DNA from: Alitta virens
Taxonomy: Eukaryota > Annelida > Polychaeta > Phyllodocida > Nereididae
DNA: 64,000 bases
NCBI GenBank assembly: GCA_932294295.1
Contig: OW028576.1
Span: forward strand, 25,179,227-25,243,226
Direction: 5' to 3'
The notes below the pieces were generated by a model. The model was given only the letters and a program-made list of their open reading frames with translations, had not been told where the DNA came from and did not search any database. Shown here piece by piece: positions 1 to 13,087 of this stretch; positions within the stretch are counted from its first letter, which is position 1, and the number at the start of each line of letters is the position of its first letter. Made by a program: the position numbers and the translations under genes.

Positions 1-3000
1 GCTCCCTCAATGTGAATTCATTATTATGGCATTTTAAAACATGAGAATGTAGTATTTTGTTTGAAAGGCGCTATCATATCACTTAAAGCCAAGAAATTGT
101 CTTGGCCTCTGGCGTGAATTAAAACCCCGTAAGTCTTGCAAGTCACTGGCATGATGTAACAATCTATAGAATCTTGATGTAAGGTGTAAGAATTGTATAA
201 TAAATATGCCAAGACAATCATGAGTGGTCTATTTGATAAATTTTGCATTGGCTAATTTAGGTGGATGGATGAACTTGTCTTAATAGTTAATATAAAAGCA
301 GCATGTGATGTAATAACTGCAACTAGTAGTTCCAAGACAATCATGAGTGGTCTATTTGATAAATTTTGCATTGGCTAATTTAGGTGGACGGACAAAGTAG
401 TCTTAATAGTTAATATAAAAGCAGCATGTGATGTAATAACTGCAACTAGTAGTTCATGCTCTGGTCTTCGAGTCTTACAACTGTTTCGTTGTAAATAAAG
501 TTTTTGATGGCTCCCAGAATGTGAATTCTTTATTATGGTATTTTAAACATTTAATGTAGTATTTTGTTTGAAAGGCATTCTCATATTACTTAAAGCCAAG
601 AAATTGTCTTGGCCTCTGGCATGGATTAAAACCCCGTAAGTCTTGCAAGTCACTGGCATAATGTTACAATCTGTAGAATCTTGATGTAAGGTGTAAGAAT
701 TGTACAATAAATATGCCAAGACAATCATGAGTGGTCTATTTGATAAATTTTGCATTGGCTAATTTAGGTGGACGGACAAAGTAGTCTTAATAGTTAATAT
801 AAAAGCAGCATGTGATGTAATAACTGCAACTAGTAGTTCCAAGACAATCATGAGTAGTCTATTTGATAAATTTTGCATTGGCTAATTTAGGTGGACAGAC
901 AAAGTAGTCTTAATAGTTAATATAAAAGCAGCATGTGATGTTATAACTGCAACTAGTAGTTCATGCTCTGGTTTTCGAGTTGTACAACTGTTTCGTTGTA
1001 AATAAAGTTTTTGATGGCTCCCTGAATGTGAATTCATTATTATGGCATTTTAAAACATTTAATGTAGTATTTTGTTTGAAAGGCGCTATCATATCACTTA
1101 AAGCCAAGAAATTGTCTAGGCCTCTGGCGTGGATTAAAACCCCGTAAGTCTTGCAAGTCACTGGCATGATGTAACAATCTGTAGAATCTTGATGTAAGGT
1201 GTAAGAATTGTATAATAAATATGCCAAGACAATCATGAGTGGTCTATTTGATAAATTTTGCATTGGCTAATTTAGGTGGACGGACAAAGTAGTCTTAATA
1301 GTTAATATAAAAGCAGCATGTGATGTAATAACTGCAACTAGTAGTTCCAAGACAATCATGAGTAGTCTATTTGATAAATTTTGCATTGGCTAATTTAGGT
1401 GGACGGACAAAGTAGTCTTAATAGTTAATATAAAAGCAGCATTTGATGTAATAACTGCAACTAGTAGTTCCAAGACAATCATGAGTAGTCTATTTGATAA
1501 ATTTTGCATTGGCTAATTTAGGTGGACAGACAAAGTAGTCTTAATAGTTAATATAAAAGCAGTATGTGATGTTATAACTGCAACTAGTAGTTCATGCTCT
1601 GGTTTTCGAGTTTTACAACTGTTTCGTTGTAAATAAAGTTTTTGATGGCTCCCTGAATGTGAATTCATTATTATGGCATTTTAAAACATTTATTGTAATA
1701 TTTTGTTTGAAAGGCGCTATCATATCACTTAAAGCCAAGAAATTGTCTTGGCCTCTGGCGTGGATTAAAACCCCGTAAGTCTTGCAAGTCACTGGCATGA
1801 TGTAACAATCTGTAGAATCTTGATGTAAGGTGTAAGAATTGTATGATAAATATGCCAAGACAATCATGAGTGGTCTATTTGATAAATTTTGCATTGGCTA
1901 ATTTAGGTGGACGGACAAAGTAGTCTTAATAGTTAATATAAAAGCAGCATGTGATGTGATAACTGCAACTAGTAGTTCCAAGACAATCATGAGTAGTCTA
2001 TTTGATAAATTTTGCATTGGCTAATTTAGGTGGACGGACAAAGTAGTCTAAATAGTTAATATAAAAGCAGCATGTGATGTTATAACTGCAACTAGTAGTT
2101 CATGCTCTGGTCTTCGAGTTTTACAACTGTTTCGTTGTAAATAAAGTTTTTGATGGCTCCCTGAATGTGAATTCATTATTATGGCATTTTAAAACATTTA
2201 ATGTAGTATTTTGTTTGAAAGGCGCTATCATATCACTTAAAGCCAAGAAATGGTCTTGGCCTCTGGCGTGGATTAAAACCCCGTGAGTCTTGCAAGTCAC
2301 TGGCATGATGTAACAATCTGTAGAATCTTGATGTATGGTGTAAGGAATTGGATAATAAATATCCCAAGACAATCAAGAGTGGTCTATTTGATAAATTTTG
2401 CATTTGCTAATTTAGGTGGACGGACAAACTAGTCTTAATAGTTAATATAAAAGCAGCATGTGATGTAATAACTGCAACTAGTAGTTCATGCTCTGGTCTT
2501 CGAATTTTACAAGTTTTGTTGTAAATAAAGTTTTTGATGGCTCCCTGAATGTGAATTCATTATTATGGTATTTTAAACATTTAATGTAGTATTTTGTTTG
2601 AAAGGCATTCTCATATTACTTAAAGCCAAGAAATTGTCAAGGCCTCTGGCGTTGATTAAAACCCCGTAAGTCTTGCAAGTCACTGGCATGATGTTACAAT
2701 CTGTAGAATCTTGATGTAAGGAATTGTATAATAAATCTCCAAAGACAATCATGAGTGGTCTATTTGATAAATTTTGCATTGGCTAATTTAGGTGGATGGA
2801 CGAACTAGTCTTAATAGTTAATATAAAAGCAGCATGTGATGTAATAACTGCAACTAGTAGTTCATGCTCTGGTCTTCGAGTTTTACAAGTTTTGTTGTAA
2901 ATAAAGTTTTTCATGGCTCCCTGAATGTGAATTCATTATTATGGTATTTTAAAACATTTAATGTTGTACTTTGTTTGAAAGGCGCCATCATATTACTTAA

Positions 3001-4020
3001 AGCCAAGAAATTGTCTTGGCCTCTGGCGTGGATTAAAACCCCGTAAGTCTTGCAAGTCACTGGCATGATATAACAATCTGTAGAATCTTGATGTAAGGAA
3101 TTGTATAATAAATATGCCAAGACTATCATGAGTGGTCTATTTGATAAATTTTGCATTGGCTAATTTAGGTGCATAGACGAACTAGTCTTAATAGTTAATA
3201 TAAAAGCAGCATGTGATGTAATAACTGCAACTAGTAGTTCATGCTCTGGTCTTCGAGTTTTACAACTGTTTCGTTTGTAAATAAAGTTTTTGATGGCTCT
3301 CTAAATGTGAATTCATTATTACGGTATTTTAAAACATTTAATGTAGTATTTTGTTTGAAAGGCACTATCATATCACTTAAAGCCAAGAAATTGTCTTGGC
3401 CTCTGGCGTGGATTAAAAACCCGTAAGTCTTGCAAGTCACTGGCATAATGTTACAATCTATAGAATCTTGATGTAAGGTGTAAGGATTGTATAATAAATA
3501 TGCCAAGACAATCATGAGTGGTCTATTTGATAAATTTTGCATTGGCTAATTTACGTGGATGGACGAAGTAGTCTTAATAGTTAATATAAAAGCAGTATGT
3601 GATGTAATAACTGCAACTAGTAGTTCATGCTCTGGTCTTCAAGTTTTAGAACTGTTTCATTGTAAATATCGTTTTTGATGGCTCTCTGAATGTGAATTCA
3701 TTATTATGGTATTTTGAGACATTCAATGTAGCATTTGGTTTTAAAGGCGCTCTCAAATTACTTAAAGCCAAGAAATTGTCTTGGCCTCTGGCACGGATTA
3801 AAATCCTGTCAGTCTTGCAAGTCACTGGTATGATGTAACAATCTGTAAAATCTTGATGTAAGGTGTAAGAATTATATAATAAATATGCAAAGACAATCAT
3901 GAGTGGTCTATTTGAAAAAATTTGCATTGGCTAATTTACTTGTATGGACGAAATAGTCTTAATAGTTATTATAAAAGCAGTATGTTATGTAATATATACA
4001 ACTAGTAGTTCATGCTCTGG
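1..4020. repeat. Hierarchical tandem satellite, about 386-bp unit
   Basis: The landmark CATGCTCTGG recurs at about 455, 962, 1593, 2101, 2487, 2863, 3240, 3625 and 4011. The spacings are near 507, 631, 508, 386, 376, 377, 385 and 386. The differences fit a 386-bp base unit that carries 0, 1 or 2 extra copies of a 122-bp sub-unit (the stretch from CCAAGACAATCATGAG to AACTAGTAGTT). Copies are mostly 90-98% alike by eye, and the last one (3.63-4.02 kb) is the most diverged. Each unit has a TATAAAAG box, an AATAAA about 85-90 nt downstream on the + strand, and an inverted AAGCCAAGAAATTGTCTTGG hairpin. The array runs off the left edge of the window. It is not a CRISPR: the units are long and there are no variable spacers. 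Confidence 0.93.
1613..1894 (-). CDS. Repeated small ORF of the satellite (representative copy, doubtful gene)
   Basis: Each satellite unit carries a minus-strand ORF that starts MQNLSNRPLMIV and runs 70-103 residues. This copy has 93. The other copies lie at 24-248, 543-755, 961-1263, 2121-2372, 2573-2779, 2911-3156, 3231-3542 and 3646-3927. The predicted product has an N-terminal hydrophobic stretch (residues 8-18) and two cysteines in its middle. I recognise no family. The copies have different ends, and the array is young enough that an open frame could survive by chance. A codon-level test of synonymous against nonsynonymous change across the nine copies would decide whether it is a gene. 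Confidence 0.2.
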   Translation of the reverse strand: MQNLSNRPLMIVLAYLSYNSYTLHQDSTDCYIMPVTCKTYGVLIHARGQDNFLALSDMIAPFKQNITINVLKCHNNEFTFREPSKTLFTTKQL

Positions 4021-5182
4021 CACTAATGCACTTAACCAACATTTCATATGGTATTACTCTGTATAGCCTAGTTGTCCCTTTTGATGGTCACATTGACATA
4101 TCTTGACTGCGTTTTACAAGATTCTGAAAAAAAAATTGATAATCATTTTTCGATTTTTAGACCAGAATCACTCACTGCTGTGCATAAATGCACACAAAAA
4201 CTTGTCATGATATGTCTAAAATAGTGTAGAGATGCATTTTTGGGGTTTCATGACCATTTATGAGATTTAAGATTGTAGTAAGGGGAAAATATGAAGATTT
4301 GGTTCTCTTTCAAACCCCCATATCAATGACAGTATGATTTCTACATAAGTGTAATTTTGCATAACATATCTTAATTGTAGTACTTTTACTTTTTAAGCTG
4401 TATTTTGAAATTTGTTTAAAGTGTTCAAATTAATTGAAAATCTGGATAAAAATGCTAAAACATTGTGTTGTTTCCAACATTCCCTAGTTATGTCATCACA
4501 TTCTTTGCAATGACAGCCATAAAATGCTTCTCTGCAAAATTGATCTCTCTTACCAAGTCTCTTAATTTCACTCTCAGTAACCCGGTTGAAAGCTTTTGTA
4601 AATTATTACCGATTTTATAATTATTTGTTGCATAATAATCTATAACTAATTTAAATACCATAGATTTGATGAAAATCAGCAACCAAACAATCCAGTAGCT
4701 GTTCAACAGTTGCAGGGAATGGCAATTGATATGCATAGTTCCTTCAGTTGCCAGCTAAACGTAATCAGTGTGTGAAAAATATTTTGACTTATGAAGGTAT
4801 GAATTTTGGTGTGTTAAGTATAATCCCATGCAAAATAAACCTTTAAGATAAACTTAAAAATCTATTTCAATACCCATTAAATGCAAATCTACAGGTTTAT
4901 TTTGTATGGAATTATACCCAACACATTTAAGATATTTTCGTTAACACTGTTATATATGTTTTATAGTATAATTGCTGAATTTCATATATTTTTTTGAAAG
5001 CATTGTTATAGTCAATTTATGAGTATTTGTATACAAAAATTATAATCAATGATTATTTAAGGGACATGATATTGTATTGATTATTCTAGTGAACTGAATA
5101 CTCCTTACTGTGCATAAAACCTGTAAAACTAACCAAATAAATGTCAGGAAATGGATCTAGACATCTTCCTAAAGCAAGCCTG
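4021..5182. other. Intergenic; one small foldback
   Basis: I see no convincing gene in this stretch. It holds one imperfect inverted repeat, with arms at about 4810-4842 and 4893-4925 that share TGTGTT..GTATAAT.CCAT and CAAAATAAACCT. This is the signature of a short MITE-like foldback. The rest is AT-rich unique sequence. Confidence 0.6.
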
Positions 5183-5496
5183 CCATCTTTGCATATCTAC
5201 GCTATGCGGCCTTGCTAGAAATAGGCTTAATTACCTGGTTTATACAGATTTGTCTGATTGGTTGCTACGATCTGTGGAGCGCCAAATCAGTGCCAGTGTT
5301 TACGAAATGTATCTATATTTTGCACAGCAACGTGGCCTGCAGTGACCGTTTAGTCTTTTAAAACATTGGTGTGTCTTTTGCATTGGCTGAGCTACTTAAT
5401 ACACCTATTTACGACTGGAGGGCCATGGCGCAAAGAAACCACTGCTGACCGCTTTGCCGTTAAATCTAGCAAGGCCGCGTAGCAATGCGAAGATGG
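5183..5496. repeat. Foldback element with about 35-bp inverted arms
   Basis: The left arm (5183-5220) contains CCATCTT, GCAT, CTACGC and GCGGCCTTGCTAGA. The right arm (5465-5496) is its imperfect reverse complement. The roughly 245-bp interior has no credible ORF, because the short frame at 5151-5345 runs through the left arm. It is probably a non-autonomous MITE. I could not fix a target-site duplication. Confidence 0.55.
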
Positions 5497-6321
5497 TGGG
5501 TTTGATTTAGGAAGATTGGATAAGCAATACTTTTGATGCTCATTTGGCTTTAATATGATTGATTGCTGTTCATATATTCACACCTGTCCAAATGTCATGA
5601 ACAAATGGAGAAATTCAAGAGTTAAAAAATTATTACATCTTGGTCTAATTGCCATGCTACTTAGGCCAAGTCGCGATTGTTCAGATCGCATACACTACTA
5701 AAGCACTCAGTAAATAAATCGGTCATCCAGCTGGCTAGTTGGGTTACATGATTGATCATCCTTAGCCAAAAATGATTGTCTCAGACAACTGCGCATCGCT
5801 TATTTCGAACACTCAGTGACTGAGTTTGGCTGCGGAGACAAAATAAACAAACATAATGTCAATGTGACTATCAAAAGGCACCACTAGGCCATATAGAATA
5901 TTACTGTATGAAATTTGGTTAGGGTAAGAGCATTTGTATTTGGAGTTCTGGAAACAAAAGTTTTCCGCTCGCCCTCTTGCCTGTCGGATGGACACTAACC
6001 AATTGTAATGATGCCTGTGCGCTGTGAGCGAATCGCTGAGGGTTTTGCTGCAGCGCAGCCTATGTTTTTATATTTTAATGTTTTGCTTAACAACAGAGCC
6101 ACATTGTAAAATCTTGTATTTTCCAACTTTTTGTTTAGATATATTTTATAAATGAATAATCACTTAGGTATAATTTCCTATTACCTAACCAGACAAATGC
6201 TATGTACTTTTAAATAATCAGTTGAAAGATTTATATACAATTCCAGCCAGTTGTACAATTTATGAAAACAATCAGAATATCAAATGCCCACCAACAATAT
6301 TTCGTAACTTTTCCATTCCTA
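5497..6321. other. Intergenic, no gene seen
   Basis: This is AT-rich sequence with only short chance ORFs. I see no domain, splice-consistent exon series or RNA gene. Confidence 0.5.
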
Positions 6322-7663
6322 AAGCCACTGTCACACGAGCCGGTTTTGCCGTAGTGAACCCGTAGAGTGACGTAACGGTTATGTATTAGCTCTTTCCGCC
6401 GGTTTGGCGACAGGTTCTGGCAGCAAAAAGGGGCGGGGCAGCACCCGCCGGGTTACCCGCCGGGTTACCCGCCGGGTGCTACGGGTTACCCGCCGGCTTC
6501 CACGGGTGCCTCGGCGGGTTCTACGGGTGACTTGGCGGGTTCTACGGGTGACTCGGCAGGTTCTACAGGTTACTCGGCGGGTTCTACGGGTTACTCGCCG
6601 AGTTGTAGGAGTAAGCCGGCGAGTAGTAGGAGTAACTCGCAGCTTCCAGGAGTATACTTTAAAAGGCTGCTGCTCCCCTAATATTAGTCAGATTTTCGTT
6701 AAATAAACCTTAATTGTAGTATAGTTTATACTGATTCCATACCTGTTTTCGGATCGAAAGTATACCAAATATTAAGCGAGTTATTCGTCCGAGAAGGTAG
6801 CTAGGTTGGCGGAGGCAAACAGTGGTGCTCAAAAATATTGACCACACCATTCAAGTCATGACCATACACAGAGCACCTGGCCGCCGCCAGAGAACTGCAT
6901 TCTCAGATGAATATCTCGCTTAGTATTTGGTCTATTTTCAATCCGAAAACATGATGGAATCAGTATGAACTATGCTACAATGCAGTTTTAATTTGACGAA
7001 AATCGGACTAATATTAGGGGAGCAGCAGCCTTTTAAAGAAGGGCTCAGCCCTTCCTGCATTGATACATATATATAATATAAATGGAGCAGCAGCTGCCGC
7101 AAGACAACTGCTATCTCAGACAAATATCTCGCTTAATATTCGGGTTTTTTTAAACCGAAAATACGCATGGAATCAGTATGAGCTATACTGCCATTCAGTC
7201 TTTATTTGAGGAAAATCGGACTAATATTAGAGGAGCAGCAGCCTTTTAAAGTATATACAACCCCCTCCCCCTCCCTGCCTACGCTGACACTGGTAGCAAA
7301 AAGCTGGCGGGTTACCCGTGAAAGCCGCCGGGTTACCCGTGAAAGCTGCCGGGTTACCCGTAGAACCCCTCAACAAGCCGTCGGGGTGAAATTAGGGACG
7401 GATAATTCGCCGGGTTCTACGGGCCACCCGCCGGCTTCCACGGGTCACCTGCCGGCTTCCAATGGTCACCCGCCGGCAAGCATGGCACAACCGGCTACCG
7501 GGGCCGGGATTCGCGGCTTGGCCAAGGGTCCCACGGGTGCTTGCCGGGTATCCTCGGGTGGCCGTATTGGGGCCGCCGGCTTGGAGCCGGGTAGCGATTT
7601 CCGCAACTATTACGTAATACTACGGGTTCACTACGGCAAAACCGGCTCGTGTGACAGTGGCTT
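6322..7663. mobile_element. Non-autonomous foldback DNA transposon, copy 1
   Basis: The ends are inverted repeats of about 50 bp. The left end begins AAGCCACTGTCACACGAGCC and continues through TTTTGCCGTAGTGAACCCGTAG, and the right end is its reverse complement. Just inside lie GC-rich minisatellite arms built on GGGTTACCCGCCG and CGGCGGGTTCTACGGGTGACT, themselves inverted between the two halves. A second inverted pair lies further in: AGGCTGCTGCTCCCCTAATA in the left half and its complement near 7010-7040 and 7220-7240. The element codes for nothing recognisable, and the long frames over the minisatellite arms are artefacts of the repeat. A related copy lies at 45,979-48,465. Confidence 0.82.
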
Positions 7664-10054
7664 AATAGTCAGACAATTGACCGACCAACTTGACTGTCAA
7701 ATGATTAATTAAGGCTTTGAAAAGGAACAAAAACAATTCTCTATATGAAACCTGTTATATGTCATTTACATACAAATTAATTAAGAAGAGACTGCACACA
7801 TGTTAAGCATTGTACCCAATAACTTACATCCACATTTTAGAACTTTTCATATTTGTCAATGAAATCCCCAACCATCCCCATTTTATACATTGTCACTTCA
7901 ACTATTGCACAAAGGTATGGGGTTGTTAATTCTTATATATGGTCATTTTCACCGTTCATCTGCCATTTTCATCATCATTTAGAAATATAATATTATGGTC
8001 AGCCTAACATACTAACCTATGTATTGTTATTTTTATTGACTTTCCAGTTATCAATATTTTAGTGTCAACTTAATATTTCTATATATTAAGTAGGACTTTT
8101 TGCATGATCTGGTGCCACACATTTATTTTTTAAAAGCAATACATATACAGTGTGATATCAATGATGTTAATGCACGAGAAGTTGTACATACTATGAATAC
8201 CCACATATACCATATTGTAGAACTGATATCTTGAAAATGTTATTTATTTATTGTGGAGCTGTATTTTGGGATCATCTAATTAACTCAAAAATGTAAAATG
8301 TATCTCAATGTGCTTTTAACTTCATAATGCAGCAAATAATGTGAAATATTGTTGTGTATGTCAACTTTATAATACACAAATTACTTTTTGAAAGATAGAG
8401 AAAAGTTTTCTTGCATGTCGTAAGTCAGATATTGTACAAAACATTTTCGTTCGATGGAATATCCTAAATTGGGTTAAAATTTACAGATGGGTCTGTACAA
8501 GCACGGTGTCATAACCATCAACTAGGAATGTTGTCAAAAAGTGTGTCAAAAAAATATAAATATTTAAGGTTCAAGTGAAAATCCTGTAACGAAAATAAGT
8601 TAAAAAAAGATAGTTGCTTAGTTGGTATATTTAGGTTTTATGCTACAAGTTGGATCAGTTAATACATATTGTTCATGTGAAGTTTTCTTGATTTAAGAAT
8701 AAATATCGATTTTTGCGTTATATTACCAGTGATCTAATTATTTTCCTAACTGTGCTAGTTTCTATATTTGTTCTTGTACAATGTTTCTCAATTTTGAACT
8801 AGTATCTGTTAATAAAGACATACCAAGAAATATGTATTCATACCAACATGACACATTCAAATGTCTATGCAGAACAAAAACAAATGTCACAATATTTTTG
8901 CTCACTGTATGATTGTAATAATATTATGACAATAAAATTAATGAATAAAATTGTCTGACTTTTCCTGATTTCTTTTAACCAAAGTAGTAGTAAGTACAAT
9001 AATAACCGGCAAAGGCCAACAACAGTTGTACTTGTGACATATATATCTTTTCTGACATCTTCCGTCAATAAAAAAAAAAATAAAATATATATATATATAT
9101 AGTAAAACTTATAGCCCTGAAATAGGTATGCACTGATTGATATTTTTATCCCTTAAAAATCTCATTTAGAAGAAAATTTTAACTATGCTTGGGGACACAG
9201 ATGTATATACACAGATTGGACAGTTCTTAATTTGCATAAGCCATCAAGGGTTGGTTTTGGGCGACAGGTGTAGATTTGTTATATGACGTCATGAACACAA
9301 CAATCATAACTGCCTGCAAAACTAGTTTTCAATGAATGATTGGGTTGGAAACATAATGTTTTATATTTGGCATATTATACATCTGACTCATAATTCAATT
9401 TAATATTTATTATTTCGGTACAGGCCTTGTTGGACCCAAAAATTGGAAGCAATCAACTTCCGCTAAACTGTACGGATATTTAATCATCCATAACATGTGT
9501 TCCTTGTATGTACAAGTGAGCATGCGTTTTTTTTTTGTGGGGGTTTAGTTTTTTTGGGGTTTTTTTGTGGGGGGGGGGGGGGGTTTGGGAAATACCATTT
9601 GACACACAATAACCAGAAAAATTAAACTTCCATTGGTTCCTCAATTAATTATAAATAAGCCATATCCTTTTATTTACAACTATAACATGTATAATGACAA
9701 TTATAAACCAATGACACAATCACCACAATTCAAATTTTGAGGGAAGTGACTCATAGCATAAAGATTTTAATTTGCATAAGTAATTATATATATTATGATA
9801 TTCATCATGAACATGACACTTCTGCCAAACTTTAATGCATGACAGATGTATGGACCTATCATTCTTGAGGTAAGTGGAAGATAGATATATTGATGTATAG
9901 ATATATAGATAGATGTATATTTTGTTTTTATAACTTGTTTTTATTTTATGTTCATATATTCTTATGATCGTTGTTTGATTTTTTTGTAACAGGATCAAAT
10001 TGAAAATCTGCTTTGGCTAAATGTTGTAATCCTGTTTAAAAATATTTATTATAA
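7664..10054. other. Intergenic, low-complexity patches
   Basis: No gene is seen. There is a TATATA tract near 9090-9101 and a T/G homopolymer stretch at about 9528-9585 that ends in a run of about 15 G. The remaining sequence is AT-rich without a recognisable domain. Confidence 0.5.
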
Positions 10055-10236
10055 TAAATGAATAGATAGATAGATAGATAGATAGATATATAGATATATA
10101 GGTAGATAGATAGATAGATAGATAGATAGACATGATATATAGATAGATAGATAGATAGATAGACAGATAGATATGATAGATTAGATAGATATTAGATAAT
10201 TTGGCTAGATTGGATAGATTAGACAGATGGATAGAT
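10055..10236. repeat. GATA microsatellite
   Basis: An imperfect (GATA)n tract, interrupted by TATAGATATATAGG and CATGATATATAG. It abuts the left end of the inverted-repeat element that follows. A second GATA tract lies at the far side of that element (about 13,090-13,260). Confidence 0.9.
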
Positions 10237-10246
10237 AGATCAGTAG

Positions 10247-13085
10247 GGAAGAACCCAGACACAGGGGAACCTTGCGAAGTCTCCCTGTCTGAGGGACTCT
10301 GGCTTGCGAGGTCCACTTATCAAGTGGACCCCCTTGGGGGCTCAGATTGGAGTTCCCTGCTGAGGGGGACTGTAAAAATAGTTTAAGGCCTCTAAAATCT
10401 GTTCTAATTAACTATCTATGTAAATTTTTCCAGGCAAAGTGCTCCAGCCAAGAAAAAGGTTCTGGAGAAAAACATTATTTAATGAGCCATAAGAACCCCT
10501 CACAGCTGGACTTACTTGTCACTAGTTTGTCACATCAGCACCAGAGGTCAGGTCTGCCCTTTGTAATCTGATACCTCCTCATTTGACCTTTGACCTCAGA
10601 ACTTTCTGTACTCCTCTCCACTGGCAGACTACAGGTTTATCTAAGGTTCAATATAGCACATAGAAGGTAATTAAAACTTAAGGAGAGATAAATTAAAATA
10701 ATATGGCTTAAAAACTAAGAATTAAAGTCTTGCTCTTTAGTTTCCAATGTTTTGGAACTTAAAGAAAAATTATTTAAATTGGTTTTCTTTGTTAACTTAA
10801 AGAAAAAGTATTTAAATTGGTTTTCTTTGTTTATTCCTTCATCAGTTGTAAATAATATATGATATTAAATTGAATAAAATAACATTTAAAGCCCCTCCCC
10901 AACTTTAATAAATACTGGGCTAGTGGTTGCATAACTGCAGGGTGGTTGCCTGGTAGTAATTAAGACTAACAGAGTGGCAATTAAGATTGTCGGTTCAAGT
11001 ATCTAAGTTGGTTGGACTTGGTTTTTGTGGTAAATGGATATTAGGGATGTGTTTGTCAAGAAAAATACATAATCATAATTATAATAGCACATTTTAAAGG
11101 GTCAAATTATGCATCCCACTTTTAACAAAGGAAAAAAAAATGTAGGCAATGAAGAATTATAGACAATTTGACTGACTTATAATAAAAGCTGTTGTTTAAG
11201 TGAAACCTCATTTAAAAAAAATTAATAAATAAAATATTTTTTTTGTTCAAATGAATATCAGCACCAGTTTTATACATAAAGCAATTGCCTATAATCTTGG
11301 ATATCCAAGGTACCTTCACTTCATCAGTATCACTCAGGCCATGGACACCAGGCTCAGGCTGAGATAAAAGTCAGTTTTTAACTGTTCATTTTGCTTTACA
11401 GTTACTTATAGAAATTTGCAATTTAGAAAGAATAAATTTACTATTACCAGTCCTGTTTTTTTTGCCATTAAAGTAAAACTGAGTGTGAGTTATGTGAAAA
11501 GTGTCTGAGTTATCCATAATATACAAAGTAGGAGGTCACTGGAATAAAAAATGTTTACTTTTCTTTAAAAAGGGGGTGGGGGGGGGGGGGGCTGGTGGGT
11601 AATCTATATTAAGGACAAATCTGCCAGTTGTACAAACATGGGATATATGCTAAATAGTAGGCAGCGGATAATAACATGGAGCCACCAGAACTGGTGGCTC
11701 CATGATAATCATACTTCCCACAGCATATTTCTCAATCAGTCTGAAAAGGGGTGCTCTCATGACATTATGATTTTCCCATTGGCCTCTTCCAAGGAAACCA
11801 GAGCTGTTGTAAATCTCGGAACTCCCTCCCTTGCATCGTTATCATGGAAAATTGAGAAAACTAACAAGGGCCCACAGAAAAAGAGTTAATCTGTGTTTAT
11901 AATTTACGAAAAAGTCTGTTATTATCCACAAAAAAAAGATATATATTTCAGAAGAACATCAGAAATTTTAATCTGAAAAATCATTTAAAAAAAATTAAAG
12001 AAACTGAATGCAAGGCTCTGTGTTAGTAACTTAATGCAAGGACCTGGGTTTAAGGTCCTTGCGCCATGTTAACATAGATTTCTATTGCCAGAAAAAAAAA
12101 TTTCTTGAAAGGCAAATGTCTTCCATCAGTGCTAGCACTCAAGCTGAGATCAAAGGGCATGCATTGTGTCAAATGCAGAACTCTGTACAGGAAAGTTATT
12201 GTGTCCACTTTGCCTCCCAGTCATTCTAAATTTGGGAAAACAATGATGGGGAGCATTAACTTACTAACTAGTTGATACCAAATATGCCCATATGGAAAAA
12301 ATAAGATGAAGTACTCAAAATGATATTTATGATAAACTTGTATCTCAGTCAACTTATCCATAACCAAAATGGATTATATATCATAAAGGTACAACTATAA
12401 TCGTTTACATCTATAATCCTTCAAACCAATAATAAAATGGCACACTAACCCTGTTTTACACAGAAAGACTGTTTAACATGTATATATATAGAGAATAGTC
12501 ACAGTCACAGTTCAATTCAATAAGAGCTGTAGTCCCATTGAGCAGGAAACTCTAGTCATTGACTATAATCATGATAATAATAAAGTCTCGCTAACAAACT
12601 ACATAAGCAACACATGTGACTATTGACTTTCTAAATAACTTTATTCAAGGTATAAGCCAAATTATGAATATACTCCCATTAATCATGACTGTCTTATAGT
12701 CTATATGAATGGACTAAGTTCTTGTTTAATTATACACGAGTAACAAAGGTGACTATTTGAGTCACTATATTCACAATATAAGTCTTAGAGATATTTAGTC
12801 TTTATGAATGGATAGAAAAGGGCTTGATAAATGTAATACTTTTAATTAATATCAAATTTGCTGCATTTATTCCAAGTATTGAATTACAGCCCTTATCTTT
12901 GATGGTGAGCACTTCTACACTCCCCATGTCATGAATTCGATGAGAAATCAACACATTGCCATCTTGTCAAATAGGGGTTAAAAATTTGTCACTGTGGTGC
13001 CCTCTCGGGAATTTTAGAAACATCTCTAAGGTCCCCCACAGAGATAGACTTCACAGAGTTCCCCTGTGGCTGGGTTCTCCCACAC
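10247..13085. mobile_element. Candidate 2.8-kb inverted-repeat element between two GATA tracts
   Basis: The left end (GAACCCAGACACAGGGGAAC, then GAAGTCTCCCTGTCTG) matches the reverse complement of the right end near 13,025-13,085 (GAACCCAGCCACAGGGGAAC, then GAAGTCTATCTCTGTG). The two ends are therefore inverted repeats of about 50 bp. The flanking GATA microsatellites are in the same orientation as each other. The interior has no recognisable gene. It holds a 39-bp tandem duplication at about 10,757-10,835 and a perfect hairpin at 11,675-11,704. The class is unknown. Insertion into a microsatellite, or a microsatellite-tailed element, would both fit. Confidence 0.55.
11675..11704. repeat. Perfect 14-bp hairpin
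   Basis: CATGGAGCCACCAG is followed by AA and then by its exact reverse complement, giving a 14-bp stem with a 2-nt centre. It stands alone in AT-rich sequence inside the inverted-repeat element. Confidence 0.9.
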
Positions 13086-13087
13086 TG

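Noticed and set aside
1..4020. CRISPR-like periodic array
   Set aside because: Units are 386 bp with no short repeat/unique spacer pattern, and the context is animal DNA.
6404..6706. Arg/Val-rich 100-residue frame
   Set aside because: Translation of the GC-rich minisatellite arm of a foldback element. The same kind of frame appears at 7,206-7,712, 45,949-46,314 and 47,996-48,452.
9720..10316. Tyr/Ile/Ser-rich minus-strand frames
   Set aside because: Translation of GATA microsatellite and AT-rich flank.
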